DNA from: Anaeromusa acidaminophila DSM 3853
Lineage (GTDB): Bacteria; Bacillota; Negativicutes; Anaeromusales; Anaeromusaceae
Assembly: GCF_000374545.1 (NCBI RefSeq)
Contig: NZ_KB894609.1
Location: 1-41,249, forward strand
DNA length: 41,249 nt
Direction of reading: 5' to 3'
The notes under the pieces were generated by a model, which ran no database searches, was not told the DNA's origin, and saw only the letters and a list, made by a program, of their open reading frames with translations. Each line of letters opens with the position of its first letter. The stretch's first letter is position 1. Position numbers and translations under genes: made by a program. Shown in pieces: positions 1 through 7,613 of this stretch.

Positions 1-187
1 TAGGGTGATCCGGTTTGTTATTCCATTGCCTCCTTGAAGCTTTTATTCTGGGTGGCAAATCTCTTTCTGCTATCCAGTTATATAATGCCTTCCTTGTTGG
101 AAACCCCAAGCACTGAATAACTTTAGTCACGGATTTGCATTGGTCATACAGTGTTAGCGCTCGTTTTTTCTGGCCTTCTGAATACAT
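1..187 (-). CDS. IS3-family transposase OrfA, N-terminal part (cut by window edge)
   Basis: Reading the minus strand from the ATG at 187-185 gives 62 uninterrupted codons to the window edge. The protein begins MYSEGQKKRALTLYDQC and continues with a helix-turn-helix stretch containing GFPTRKALYNWI. This is the usual start of IS3-group OrfA proteins, the DNA-binding half of the transposase that is normally joined to OrfB by programmed -1 frameshifting. A ribosome site (AAAGGGG) lies 9 bases before the ATG. The remaining OrfA residues and the frameshift window are outside the sequence. The identification rests on the N-terminal pattern and on its place just inside the element's end. Confidence 0.85.
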   Translation of the reverse strand, partial: MYSEGQKKRALTLYDQCKSVTKVIQCLGFPTRKALYNWIAERDLPPRIKASRRQWNNKPDHP

Positions 188-236
188 TTTTCTTGCCCCT
201 TTCAGAATGCCACCCGAGTCCAACTTTTTGTCCGCA
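1..236 (-). mobile_element. IS3-family insertion sequence, OrfA-side end (partial)
   Basis: This is the transposase-5' end of an IS3-family element that runs off the left edge. The terminal inverted repeat is read on the minus strand as TGCGGACAAAAAGTTGGAC at 236-218. It resembles TGACCCCAATAAGTTAGAC at 40956-40974, the other kind of end of a similar element (12 of 19 positions agree by eye, clustered in the inner part). OrfA starts just inside the repeat. Directly outside it the sequence becomes an HD-GYP gene already in mid-domain, so insertion or later deletion broke that gene. The exact outer base is uncertain by a few positions because no target duplication can be seen from one end. Confidence 0.8.
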
Positions 237-518
237 TCCCCAGGCCACCATGAAAAGTGGGACGGCAGCGGCTATCCGGATGGCTTGGTTGGCGAGTCGA
301 TTCCCTTATCCGCTCGCTTGATGGCGCTGGCGGATGTGTATGACGCCTTAATCAGTCGGCGGGTATATAAGGACCCGTATCCCCATGCTACGGCGGTGCG
401 CATGATCGAGGCCGAATCAGGAACGCATTTTGATCCGGTGGTGGTGGAAGCCTTCTTGGCCTCGGAAGAGCGTTTCTTGGAAATCGCCGAAGCGATGCGG
501 GATATAAAACTAGACTAA
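237..518 (+). pseudogene. HD-GYP domain protein, 3' remnant truncated by the IS element
   Basis: From about 243 the plus frame encodes the second half of an HD-GYP cyclic di-GMP phosphodiesterase: HHEKWDGSGYPDG (the HHExxDGxGYP signature), then IPLSARLMALADVYDAL, then RRVYKDPYPHATAVRMI and a normal C-terminus ending at 518. The upstream part of the domain, including the first metal-binding HD residues, is missing. The frame continues upstream only as IS sequence, with no recognisable protein and no ribosome site. I therefore call it a disrupted gene rather than a short real one. Intact HD-GYP proteins hydrolyse cyclic di-GMP, so its loss removes one arm of the signalling network seen elsewhere in the window. 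Confidence 0.85.
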
Positions 519-539
519 GCATCGCCTTAGCGCGGTATC

Positions 540-689
540 TTTGTCGAAACAAGAAGATTCTCGACTCAAAAAAAGACGACTTGCAGGGAAATACGGAAAC
601 TCGTTGTGCTCAAACAACCGTATTTCTACTCCTGCAAGTCGTCGCTTTTTTGTCCTGCGGACCGTCTCGCCTCTAAAAGTTTCGCCAAG
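540..689. repeat. Structured repeat element, copy A (nested stems, conserved loop)
   Basis: Nested inverted repeats fill this space. The outer stem is 540-550 with 679-689 (six perfect pairs, one mismatch, four more). A middle stem, GACGACTTGCAGG at 575-587, pairs with 631-643. An inner stem, GAAATACGG at 588-596, pairs with 618-626. The apical loop is AACTCGTTGTGCTCAAACAA (598-617). A T-run at 645-650 and GTCCTGCGGACCG at 652-664 follow. The same loop and tail, with entirely different but still complementary stems, recur at 23345-23499. The A-run before and T-run after the middle stem (568-650) would also end transcription in both directions between the converging HD-GYP remnant and helicase gene. 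Confidence 0.75.
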
Positions 690-771
690 CACACCTTGCC
701 GGGGCTGGCTTTTCTAAGACAGTATGTTTCTGCGAGCATTAGCTCTCTGGTGTCATGAAAAGTATGGGAAC

Positions 772-3700
772 TTACAAGAACAGTTCGCGCAGTTCTGCTT
801 CGCTTAACTTGCCCAGGAAATTTTCGCCCGGCTGAATAACGGAGTCGATCATTTCCTTTTTGCGTTCCTGTAGGGCGTAAATTTTTTCTTCGATGGTGTT
901 TTTGGCGATAAGCTTATATACTTGGACGGATTGCTTCTGGCCGATGCGGTAGGCTCGGTCGGTGGCCTGGTCCTCAACGGCCGGGTTCCACCAGGGATCA
1001 TAATGAATGACCATGTCCGCGCCGGTGAGATTGAGACCGGTGCCACCGGCTTTTAAGGAGATGAGGAAAACCGATTTTTCACCGCCGTTGAAGGCGTTCA
1101 CCAGCCGCAGGCGTTCTTGGGCGGGGGTGGCGCCGTCCAGGTAGAAGCAGTCGATACCTTCCTTGGCCAGATGCTGGCGGATAAGATCCAGCATGCCTGT
1201 GAACTGGGAGAAGAGCAGCACCCGGTGGCCGCCGTCCAGGGCGTCTTGGAGCAGCTCGTGCAAGAGATCCAGCTTGCCGCTGCCGCCGCGATAATCGTCA
1301 AGAAAGAGAGCCGGATGGCAGCAAAGCTGGCGCAGGCGCGTGAGGAGCGCCAGAATTTTGATGCGGCTTTGCTCAAAGCCCTGTGCGGTAAGCTCTTCTT
1401 GCATTTCCTGGCGGGCTTTAGCCAGCCAGGCGGCGTAGACCTTGCTTTGGCGCGGCGTCATTTCAGCGCTCATCTTGCTTTCTACTTTCGGAGGCAGCTC
1501 CTTGAGTACTTCTTTTTTCAAGCGACGCAGCAAGAACGGACGGATGTGGCGGCTTAGGTTTTGCAGCGCCTCTTGATCCTGGTCTTTGACGATGGGGGTT
1601 TCAAAGTGATCCTGGAAGAATTTATGGCTCCGCAAGTAGCCGGGTAAAATGAAATCAAAGACGGACCACAGTTCGGTGAGAGAATTTTCCACCGGCGTCC
1701 CGGTGAGGGCAAAGCGCACTTGGGCGGGAATGTCTTTTGCCGCCTGCGCCGCCTGGGTGCCGGGGTTTTTGATATGCTGCGCTTCGTCGAGAATGGCGCA
1801 ATAAAAGTTGAGTTCCTGGTAATTTTCGATGTCCCGGCGCAGTACGCCGTAAGACGTGATGAAAAGATCCGTATCTTCTAGGTCTTGCAGCGCCTCTTGA
1901 CGGCTGCTTTGTTGGCCGGCAAGGACGCGCACGCGCAGGTCCGGCGTGAAGCGAGAGGCTTCCTCCAGCCAGTTATAGACAAGAGACGTAGGCGCAACGA
2001 CCAGAGACGGTCTTGTTTCGCCTTGTTCCTTGGCGTATTGCAAGAACGTCAGCATTTGCAGCGTTTTCCCGAGTCCCATGTCGTCCGCCAGAATGCCGCC
2101 TAATTGATGCTGCGCCAGGGCGGTTAGCCAGCGGTAGCCTGTTTCCTGGTATTCACGCAGTTGGGCGTTGAGCTGCTGCGGCAATTCGCATTCGCTTTCT
2201 TCAGGGCGGCGGATATCCCGTACTAACTGGCGGAAGCTCTTTTCCCGTTCGACATGCAGAGATTGGCTTTCACGAGCGAGTAAATCCAGGTATAGCGCGC
2301 GGTAACGGGGCAGCGTTAAATTGTCTTGCGCTAGTTCTTGTTTGCTCAGTCCCAAGCTGTCTACCATCGCCAGCATCTCCTCGGCAGCGCCTTCGAGTTT
2401 TAGAAAAGCGCCGTCTTTGAGACGGTGGTACTGCTTTTTTTGTCGGTACGAAGCTAGAATATCCCAGAGTTCCTTGCGGTCCAGTCCTTCGTGCTCTAAC
2501 GACAGCTCTACCAAGCCGGTGCTGCTTAATCGAACACCGGCGCTGGCGCTCATCGGGCGTATCTTGAGGCGCAGATCATCAGCGCCGAAGACTTCGGCTT
2601 GTTGCTGCAAGGCGGCTAGGCCTTCGTCGGCAAAATGAAAAAGCGCGTCCGGGTGCTCTAGCTGCCAAAACAGGCCGCTTTCCCGAAAGCCTGCCTGGGA
2701 AAGCGCTTGACGTACGGCGCTTTCCGCTGCTTCATCCCGCAGCCAGATGGCTCCGGTCTCATCCCGACGCGTCGGAGCGCCTTCTTCCAGGAGCTGCCCG
2801 GCGTAGCGGCATTCCAGCCGCGCCGCCAGGCCGGAGCCGTAGCGATCAAGATAGATCTTGGCCTCCAGCGGCTCCCGGCGAAAGCGCTGCTGCAGCGTTG
2901 CCGCCACTTGCACCGAACCAGCCGCTTCCAGTTTAGGCATCATGGCGCTGAAAAGAGGCTCTGATTCTTCCAAGGGGATGCGGAGTTCTCGGACTTTATG
3001 TCCTTGAAAATGTTCTAACAGCGGCGTCCAGGCCAGGCGAAAGTCTTCGGGAACGGCGTAAATGCTGCCGCCGCAGTAAAGATGGCTGCCGTTACCGGTC
3101 AGAAGTTCCCAGGAGGCTTCCGGAGCGTCCAGGCGTACGCTGACGCCTCCCGGAATATCGTCTAAAACAGTGGTGAGAGGAGGCTTGCCTGCAAGGACGG
3201 GCGCCGCGTCGTATTCCTTGTCGTTTAAAAGCAGCCGGATAGGAACGTGGTGCTGCTGGGCCCATTGCCAAAATTGACGCTGTTGGGCGCTGTCCAGGGA
3301 GAAGCCTCGTTTATTGTGGAACGAAGAGAGCGTATCGTTGGCGGTGAAAAAGCTGCCGCTCCAAGCGCGGCGTTCGCGCTCGCTCTGATAGGCCTCGCGA
3401 ATCAGCGTGAACAGCTGCCCCGAAATACTGTCAAAGCGCATTGTGCCCGGGGTGAAAGTGAAATTTTTGCCGAACGGATGGGGCTGGCCCCAACAGAAAT
3501 GCTCCAAAAAGGCAGGTAAGTCTTTCAAGACGTACAGACGGCCTACGCCAATGCTCAGCTCCAGCCAAGTTTGGGAGAGGACGCCGCTTTGGCGGCGGCA
3601 GTAAGTAACCGCTAGCTGTACTTCCTGGCTGCCTTTAGTCGTTGCTGCTGTTTGGGCCTGGGGGCGATAATGGGCCAAAAGGGCCGCTTCGGCAGGAGTC

Positions 3701-4038
3701 AGATTGGGGCTGTGTTGGCTTGCCGCGTCTTCGCCGTCAGGAAGAGAGAGCGCTTCGCGGTGTTGGATGGCTTTAAGAACGGCGACGATGTGCTTGCAGG
3801 CGCTATAGCCGTCATAGGCGGGGCAGTTGCATTGGTAATGGAGCATACGCGTGTCGCCCCATGCTTCAACCTTATAAGAGCGGGTGCCTCGGACAACCGC
3901 ATAATAGCGCTGCTGGGCTGCGTCAAAGCGCAGTCTATCTACGCGGCCTTGGCGGTGATAGGTACAGCCGCGTTGGTAAGCGCTTTCCCAAGAGGCTTCT
4001 TGGGAAATGGCTTCGTCGGTTAAATGGAGATTTAGCAT
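772..4038 (-). CDS. SWIM zinc-finger SNF2/Rad54-type helicase
   Basis: This 1088-residue ATP-dependent DNA translocase has an N-terminal SWIM zinc finger (C70-x-C72, C81-x-H83) and a C-terminal SNF2 motor. In the motor the Walker A motif DDMGLGKT sits near residue 650, motif II is DEAQ near 750, then comes LTGTPVENSLTELWS, and the helicase C-domain carries GGTGLNLTGAD and the arginine-finger motif DRAYRIGQ near 1030. The long middle region (about 130-600) matches no family I can name but is usual in bacterial SWIM-SNF2 proteins. The start at 4038 follows GAGGAT with good spacing. Bacterial members are thought to remodel protein-DNA complexes or act around stalled transcription or repair; the exact role here is unknown. 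The gene stands alone, and its 3' side meets the structured element at 540-689. Confidence 0.93.
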   Translation of the reverse strand: MLNLHLTDEAISQEASWESAYQRGCTYHRQGRVDRLRFDAAQQRYYAVVRGTRSYKVEAWGDTRMLHYQCNCPAYDGYSACKHIVAVLKAIQHREALSLPDGEDAASQHSPNLTPAEAALLAHYRPQAQTAATTKGSQEVQLAVTYCRRQSGVLSQTWLELSIGVGRLYVLKDLPAFLEHFCWGQPHPFGKNFTFTPGTMRFDSISGQLFTLIREAYQSERERRAWSGSFFTANDTLSSFHNKRGFSLDSAQQRQFWQWAQQHHVPIRLLLNDKEYDAAPVLAGKPPLTTVLDDIPGGVSVRLDAPEASWELLTGNGSHLYCGGSIYAVPEDFRLAWTPLLEHFQGHKVRELRIPLEESEPLFSAMMPKLEAAGSVQVAATLQQRFRREPLEAKIYLDRYGSGLAARLECRYAGQLLEEGAPTRRDETGAIWLRDEAAESAVRQALSQAGFRESGLFWQLEHPDALFHFADEGLAALQQQAEVFGADDLRLKIRPMSASAGVRLSSTGLVELSLEHEGLDRKELWDILASYRQKKQYHRLKDGAFLKLEGAAEEMLAMVDSLGLSKQELAQDNLTLPRYRALYLDLLARESQSLHVEREKSFRQLVRDIRRPEESECELPQQLNAQLREYQETGYRWLTALAQHQLGGILADDMGLGKTLQMLTFLQYAKEQGETRPSLVVAPTSLVYNWLEEASRFTPDLRVRVLAGQQSSRQEALQDLEDTDLFITSYGVLRRDIENYQELNFYCAILDEAQHIKNPGTQAAQAAKDIPAQVRFALTGTPVENSLTELWSVFDFILPGYLRSHKFFQDHFETPIVKDQDQEALQNLSRHIRPFLLRRLKKEVLKELPPKVESKMSAEMTPRQSKVYAAWLAKARQEMQEELTAQGFEQSRIKILALLTRLRQLCCHPALFLDDYRGGSGKLDLLHELLQDALDGGHRVLLFSQFTGMLDLIRQHLAKEGIDCFYLDGATPAQERLRLVNAFNGGEKSVFLISLKAGGTGLNLTGADMVIHYDPWWNPAVEDQATDRAYRIGQKQSVQVYKLIAKNTIEEKIYALQERKKEMIDSVIQPGENFLGKLSEAELRELFL

Positions 4039-4082
4039 GAAATAATCCTCGTTTTCGCAGAATGGGTATCTTTTTATTATAA

Positions 4083-4111
4083 CAAAAAAGCAGACGCCCG
4101 TAAGCGTCTGC
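4083..4111 (-). terminator. Rho-independent terminator
   Basis: GCAGACGC (4090-4097) pairs with 4104-4111. Read on the minus strand, the hairpin is followed by a T-run (the A-run at 4083-4089). It lies directly after the diguanylate cyclase gene that ends at 4131. Confidence 0.85.
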
Positions 4112-4130
4112 GAGGAGAAAAGATAGAATT

Positions 4131-5843
4131 TTAGACAGGGGTGTTGTTATCATGGATATGCTGCCGCAGGAACGAAAAAAACTTCACGTCTTCTTTGAGC
4201 ATATGATCCATGATTAGATCGTCAATAATAAAGGAAAAGAAAGCCGAAGTGCGGACAGATCCGTTATGGTACGCTTGTATCAACTGGTCGAATTTTGACA
4301 AAAGCTTATGGTGAAGCTGGGCGTGCTCGGTTGCTCCCTCGTAATGCAATTTGGTAAGCAGCCGTCCTTCGGAAGAAAAATGGAAATCGATATGTTCGGT
4401 AAGTTCTTCCAAATTTTTTTCCGTTTCTATCGAACCGCGTTGGTTCAGAAGACGCGTGGCCAGTTCCAGCAGCTTGCGATGCTGCGTATCAATTTCCCGG
4501 CTGCCGCTGTTCCAGGCCTCTTGCCAGTGCAAGTCGACGTTGGTTAACGAGTGGGCATCTTCTACCGAACTAGGCATGACGCGGTTGCGACCGCTTTCTT
4601 TGGCGATGTACATAGCTTGGTCGGCGCGTTTGTACCAGCGCTTGAAGGATTCGGCCCGCAAACGCTCGGCAACGCCGAAGCTGGCGGTCGTGCAGCCTGC
4701 TACGGCATGGGGATGGGTTTCTAGTTCCTTCCGTAGCTTTTCGGCCACTTGAATAGCCCCGTTGAGATGGGTCTGGGGCATGAGAATGGCGAATTCTTCA
4801 CCGCCCAGTCGAATTAAAATATCCGCTTGGCGCAGTTGGTTTTTCGCTAACCGCACCGTATGTTTCAACACTTCGTCTCCTACCGGATGCCCCCAAGTAT
4901 CGTTGACTTTTTTAAAACGGTCCAAATCGAAGATAACCAGTGAAATGGTTTCGTTATAGCGGTCAGCGCGGTCCAGCAGCTCGTCGAGGGTCTGATCCAA
5001 GAAATAACGGTTGTAGACGTTGGTTAATTCATCAGTGGTGGCTTGCAGTTTCAGACGATGATTTTGGGCAGTTAAGAGGGCCGTTTGTTCGGATAGCTTT
5101 GCGTTGACTTCTTGCAATTCCTTTTCTAAGCGGCGACGCTCACTAGTATCCCGGGCAGAGGCGTAAATGTATTCCCCAATAGGATGAGCGCGCCATTCCA
5201 GGTATTTATACTCACCGGTTTTGCAGCGGTAGCGGTTGATGAATTGGTTAAGGGGGATTTCTTCTTTTAACGTTTTAAGCGCGGCAAAGGTGGCGTCTAG
5301 ATCGTCAGGATGAATGAACTCAGTGACGGATTGTCCTTCTAGTTCGTCCGTGCTGTAACCGAGAATATTTTCGAATTCTTGATTGACCCGTATAAAGCGT
5401 CCGTTCTTATCGCCAACGGCAAGCATGTCCAAGTTGGACTGCAAGAACCCTTTGAATTCGATTTCCTGCATCACTTCCTGCGTGATGTCCGTAGAAATGG
5501 AAGCGACCGTGTCGGCGTCTAAAGTGAAAAGCGTCGTGCGCAGCCATTTGTCGATGAATTGCGCATGAAAGCTCAGGGTAATCTCTGTTTGGCTTCGGGA
5601 TGCCTCATCCAAGCTGGAGATGAAACGTTGAGTTCTCTCGCTATGATGGGGGTAAACCTCCAAGAAGCGTCGGCCGATTAACTTGTTGGCGGGTCGCTGG
5701 AATAAACGTTCTAGCGTAGGATTTACATGTAAGAGAAGGCTGTCACAGACAGCGCCGGTATCATCGCGGAGCAGCCGGTGGTACGCAATGGCATTGGGAG
5801 ATCTTTCAAATAGAGTGCGATGATAATGGGACGAAGTGGACAT
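4131..5843 (-). CDS. PAS-PAS-GGDEF-hemerythrin diguanylate cyclase
   Basis: The predicted product is a soluble, oxygen- or redox-responsive enzyme making cyclic di-GMP from two GTP. Two PAS domains come first (about 5-110 and 130-235; the second contains NGRFIRVNQEF and GYSTDEL). A short coiled coil and a GGDEF domain follow (active motif GGEEF near residue 348). RQAD five residues before it is a canonical RxxD inhibitory site, so product inhibition is likely. The C-terminal 130 residues are a bacteriohemerythrin: DTQHRKL, HIDFHFSSE, HAQLHH and DHMLKED supply the expected five His and two acidic di-iron ligands. I chose ATG 5843 (MSTSSHYH) because GGGAGG stands 8 bases upstream; the longer in-frame start at 5873 would place that site inside the coding region. 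Hemerythrin-GGDEF proteins are known from Vibrio cholerae (Bhr-DGC), where the di-iron state tunes activity. Confidence 0.93.
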   Translation of the reverse strand: MSTSSHYHRTLFERSPNAIAYHRLLRDDTGAVCDSLLLHVNPTLERLFQRPANKLIGRRFLEVYPHHSERTQRFISSLDEASRSQTEITLSFHAQFIDKWLRTTLFTLDADTVASISTDITQEVMQEIEFKGFLQSNLDMLAVGDKNGRFIRVNQEFENILGYSTDELEGQSVTEFIHPDDLDATFAALKTLKEEIPLNQFINRYRCKTGEYKYLEWRAHPIGEYIYASARDTSERRRLEKELQEVNAKLSEQTALLTAQNHRLKLQATTDELTNVYNRYFLDQTLDELLDRADRYNETISLVIFDLDRFKKVNDTWGHPVGDEVLKHTVRLAKNQLRQADILIRLGGEEFAILMPQTHLNGAIQVAEKLRKELETHPHAVAGCTTASFGVAERLRAESFKRWYKRADQAMYIAKESGRNRVMPSSVEDAHSLTNVDLHWQEAWNSGSREIDTQHRKLLELATRLLNQRGSIETEKNLEELTEHIDFHFSSEGRLLTKLHYEGATEHAQLHHKLLSKFDQLIQAYHNGSVRTSAFFSFIIDDLIMDHMLKEDVKFFSFLRQHIHDNNTPV

Positions 5844-5943
5844 CGTGACGGCCTCCCTTTTGATTGTATGCAATAAAAACGTATATAGTCATTATAGCAG
5901 TCTTGCAGGAGAGGATATACTGTTTTTTCCAAAAGGGGGAAAT

Positions 5944-5983
5944 AATAACGCCAAGGACCTAGCAAAGAGGCCTTGGCGTTATT
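5944..5983. terminator. 13-bp stem hairpin after larA
   Basis: AATAACGCCAAGG (5944-5956) is perfectly complementary to 5971-5983, with a 14-base loop. It lies just past the end of larA. The tract beyond it on the minus side is T-rich but interrupted, so it could act as a terminator or a 3' stabilising hairpin. Confidence 0.6.
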
Positions 5984-5987
5984 AGGT

Positions 5988-7301
5988 TTAGCCTACAGAG
6001 ACTTTGCCGTCTAAAAGGGGCACGGTATTAGCGCCTTGCGGCATGACAATATAGCGGGGGGCGTCGCTGGCACAGCGTTCTTTGGCGATGGCTAAGGCTT
6101 CCTCCATGGTGCTTACAGGAATCATGTTGGCTTTTTTTACTAAATTCGCGTTTTGCGGCAGCGTTACCATGATAAAGGTGGCTATGTCGCCGCATTCCAT
6201 TTCCTTGAGGACTACCCAGCCGGGGATGCCAAAGTTCTTGCGCAAAGCCGCCTCCATTTCCTGGCGGCTGCCGTATTTGAACCAGTCGCTGAATTCCGGC
6301 GGCTCGTAGATGTCCGGGCATTCGCTGAGGAGGATCACCACGCCGCCGCGCTTGACGGCATAGTAGGCGTTATCCATGGTTTTGCCGGTTTGGTACAAAT
6401 TGATGTCCTTAGGAAACCCGCCGGCAGTGGTAATGACGATGTCGCCCTTTTCCGGGATCTCCACGCCGTAAATTTCATCGACCAATTTGGTCCCTTTTTG
6501 CCAGGCGGAGACCCAGTTGCCTGCAAAAATGCCCGCAAACTCGCCTTTGGGAGTGGGCACGACATTAAGAATGAAGTCGGGCTTAACGAAGGCGGCAATT
6601 TCCATCATGTCTTCATGACATTCATTGCCTTCGGTGCGGCCGGAAAACGCATTGGGGTTCGAACCGGAGGCGCCGCCGGGTGCCAGCGCCCACAGATGGT
6701 TCTGGCGGATGGTCTTAATGGAGCTGCAGCCGGGCAAAATGCTTTTGCGGCCGCCGCCGTAGCCTACCATGTAGTGGTAGATAATGCCGCCGGTGAGAAT
6801 GACTCGGTCGGCTTCCGCCACCAAGCGGTTGACGGAAACTTCGGTACCCCGGCTGGTCTTGCCGAGATACACCATGTTGGCGTCGTCCCAGGCGTCATGA
6901 TTAAGGACGCGTACGCGGTGGCAGACCGTTTCACCGCAGAGGGTGACGAATTCGCTTTCCGTATTTTGCCGGTGACCGCCGACGACAATAAGCACGGTAA
7001 TGTTTTCATCCGGCACGCCGGCTAGATTCAATTCATCCAGCAAAAGGGGCAGGACCTGGTCCATATTTTGCCAGGCGCGGGTAATATCACTTACGGTGAT
7101 GACGACGGTTTCTCCCGGACGAACCAGTTCGCGCAGCGGCGGGCTGTCGATGGGATGAGCCAGTGCCTGGCGTATAGCGCTGGAGACATCTTCAATCGGC
7201 GGATAATCGCGGCCTAAAACTTCACAGGCTACCTGTTCGCTGGGCAGAGAAAAAGCAAGTTCTCCTTTGCCGTACTTTAGGGAAAAGGATTTTTGACTCA
7301 T
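5988..7301 (-). CDS. larA: LarA-family nickel-dependent lactate (2-hydroxyacid) racemase
   Basis: This 437-residue protein belongs to the LarA (DUF2088) family, which interconverts D- and L-2-hydroxyacids using the nickel-pincer nucleotide cofactor. All four key residues known from Lactobacillus plantarum LarA are present with a constant offset of +2: H110 and H176 (catalytic), K186 (covalent cofactor attachment, in GGGRKSILPG) and H202 (nickel ligand). This makes an active, cofactor-bound enzyme very likely. The exact substrate is not certain, because LarA homologues act on lactate, malate and other hydroxyacids. The start at 7301 follows AAGGAGG; an upstream in-frame start at 7451 would add 50 unrelated hydrophobic residues. 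No larB, larC or larE (cofactor synthesis) is in the window, so they must lie elsewhere. The gene is divergent from the URO-D-type gene. Confidence 0.9.
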   Translation of the reverse strand: MSQKSFSLKYGKGELAFSLPSEQVACEVLGRDYPPIEDVSSAIRQALAHPIDSPPLRELVRPGETVVITVSDITRAWQNMDQVLPLLLDELNLAGVPDENITVLIVVGGHRQNTESEFVTLCGETVCHRVRVLNHDAWDDANMVYLGKTSRGTEVSVNRLVAEADRVILTGGIIYHYMVGYGGGRKSILPGCSSIKTIRQNHLWALAPGGASGSNPNAFSGRTEGNECHEDMMEIAAFVKPDFILNVVPTPKGEFAGIFAGNWVSAWQKGTKLVDEIYGVEIPEKGDIVITTAGGFPKDINLYQTGKTMDNAYYAVKRGGVVILLSECPDIYEPPEFSDWFKYGSRQEMEAALRKNFGIPGWVVLKEMECGDIATFIMVTLPQNANLVKKANMIPVSTMEEALAIAKERCASDAPRYIVMPQGANTVPLLDGKVSVG

Positions 7302-7475
7302 AATAAAGGCCTCCTTTTTGGGAAAAATAAACGAAAATAATACAGCCAGTCTTCTCGCTGCATTTGCGAAAATCCTGCCTTTTAGAAGGAATAAATACTG
7401 GAAGAAGAACCGTATAAAAACGAATGAACTTTCAGTGCGGGAAGTAGACAAAGAAACGGTGCTGGTTTTTTACAG

Positions 7476-7505
7476 TTGACAGAGGGTTTGACAATATGCT
7501 ATTAT
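7476..7505 (+). promoter_or_regulatory. Sigma-A-type promoter for the URO-D-type gene
   Basis: TTGACA at 7476-7481, an 18-base spacer, then TATTAT at 7500-7505. Transcription would start near 7512, giving a leader of about 100 bases that contains the terminator hairpin at 7545-7582. Confidence 0.6.
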
Positions 7506-7544
7506 TTGCAAAACCTATAAAACACAGCGCTGATCAGAAACCTG

Positions 7545-7590
7545 AAGGCCTGACCATCTTGTAAAAGAGATGCTCAGGCCTTTTTCTTTT
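7545..7590 (+). terminator. Leader terminator (attenuator candidate)
   Basis: AAGGCCTGA (7545-7553) pairs with TCAGGCCTT (7574-7582), with a second pairing CATCT/AGATG inside and a T-rich tract after it. It stands between a good promoter and the ribosome site at 7600-7605. Read-through must therefore be controlled, or the hairpin ends a small transcript of about 75 bases. I do not recognise the ~30 leader bases before the hairpin as a known riboswitch. Confidence 0.7.
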
Positions 7591-7613
7591 TGGCAGTGGA
7601 AGGAGTGGTAGTC

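Noticed and set aside
1117-1557. A 146-codon plus-strand frame inside the SNF2 helicase gene
   Set aside because: It is a shadow of the helicase C-domain, which carries all motifs on the minus strand.
1750-1800. DEAQ instead of DEAH in the SNF2 helicase
   Set aside because: DEAQ is common in bacterial SWIM/SNF2 proteins, so it is not a sign of inactivation.
6153-7025. A 290-codon open frame on the plus strand
   Set aside because: It lies wholly antisense to larA, whose active-site residues are all intact. The translated sequence looks like no protein and has no ribosome site. Such long antisense frames arise from the G/C-rich codon pattern.
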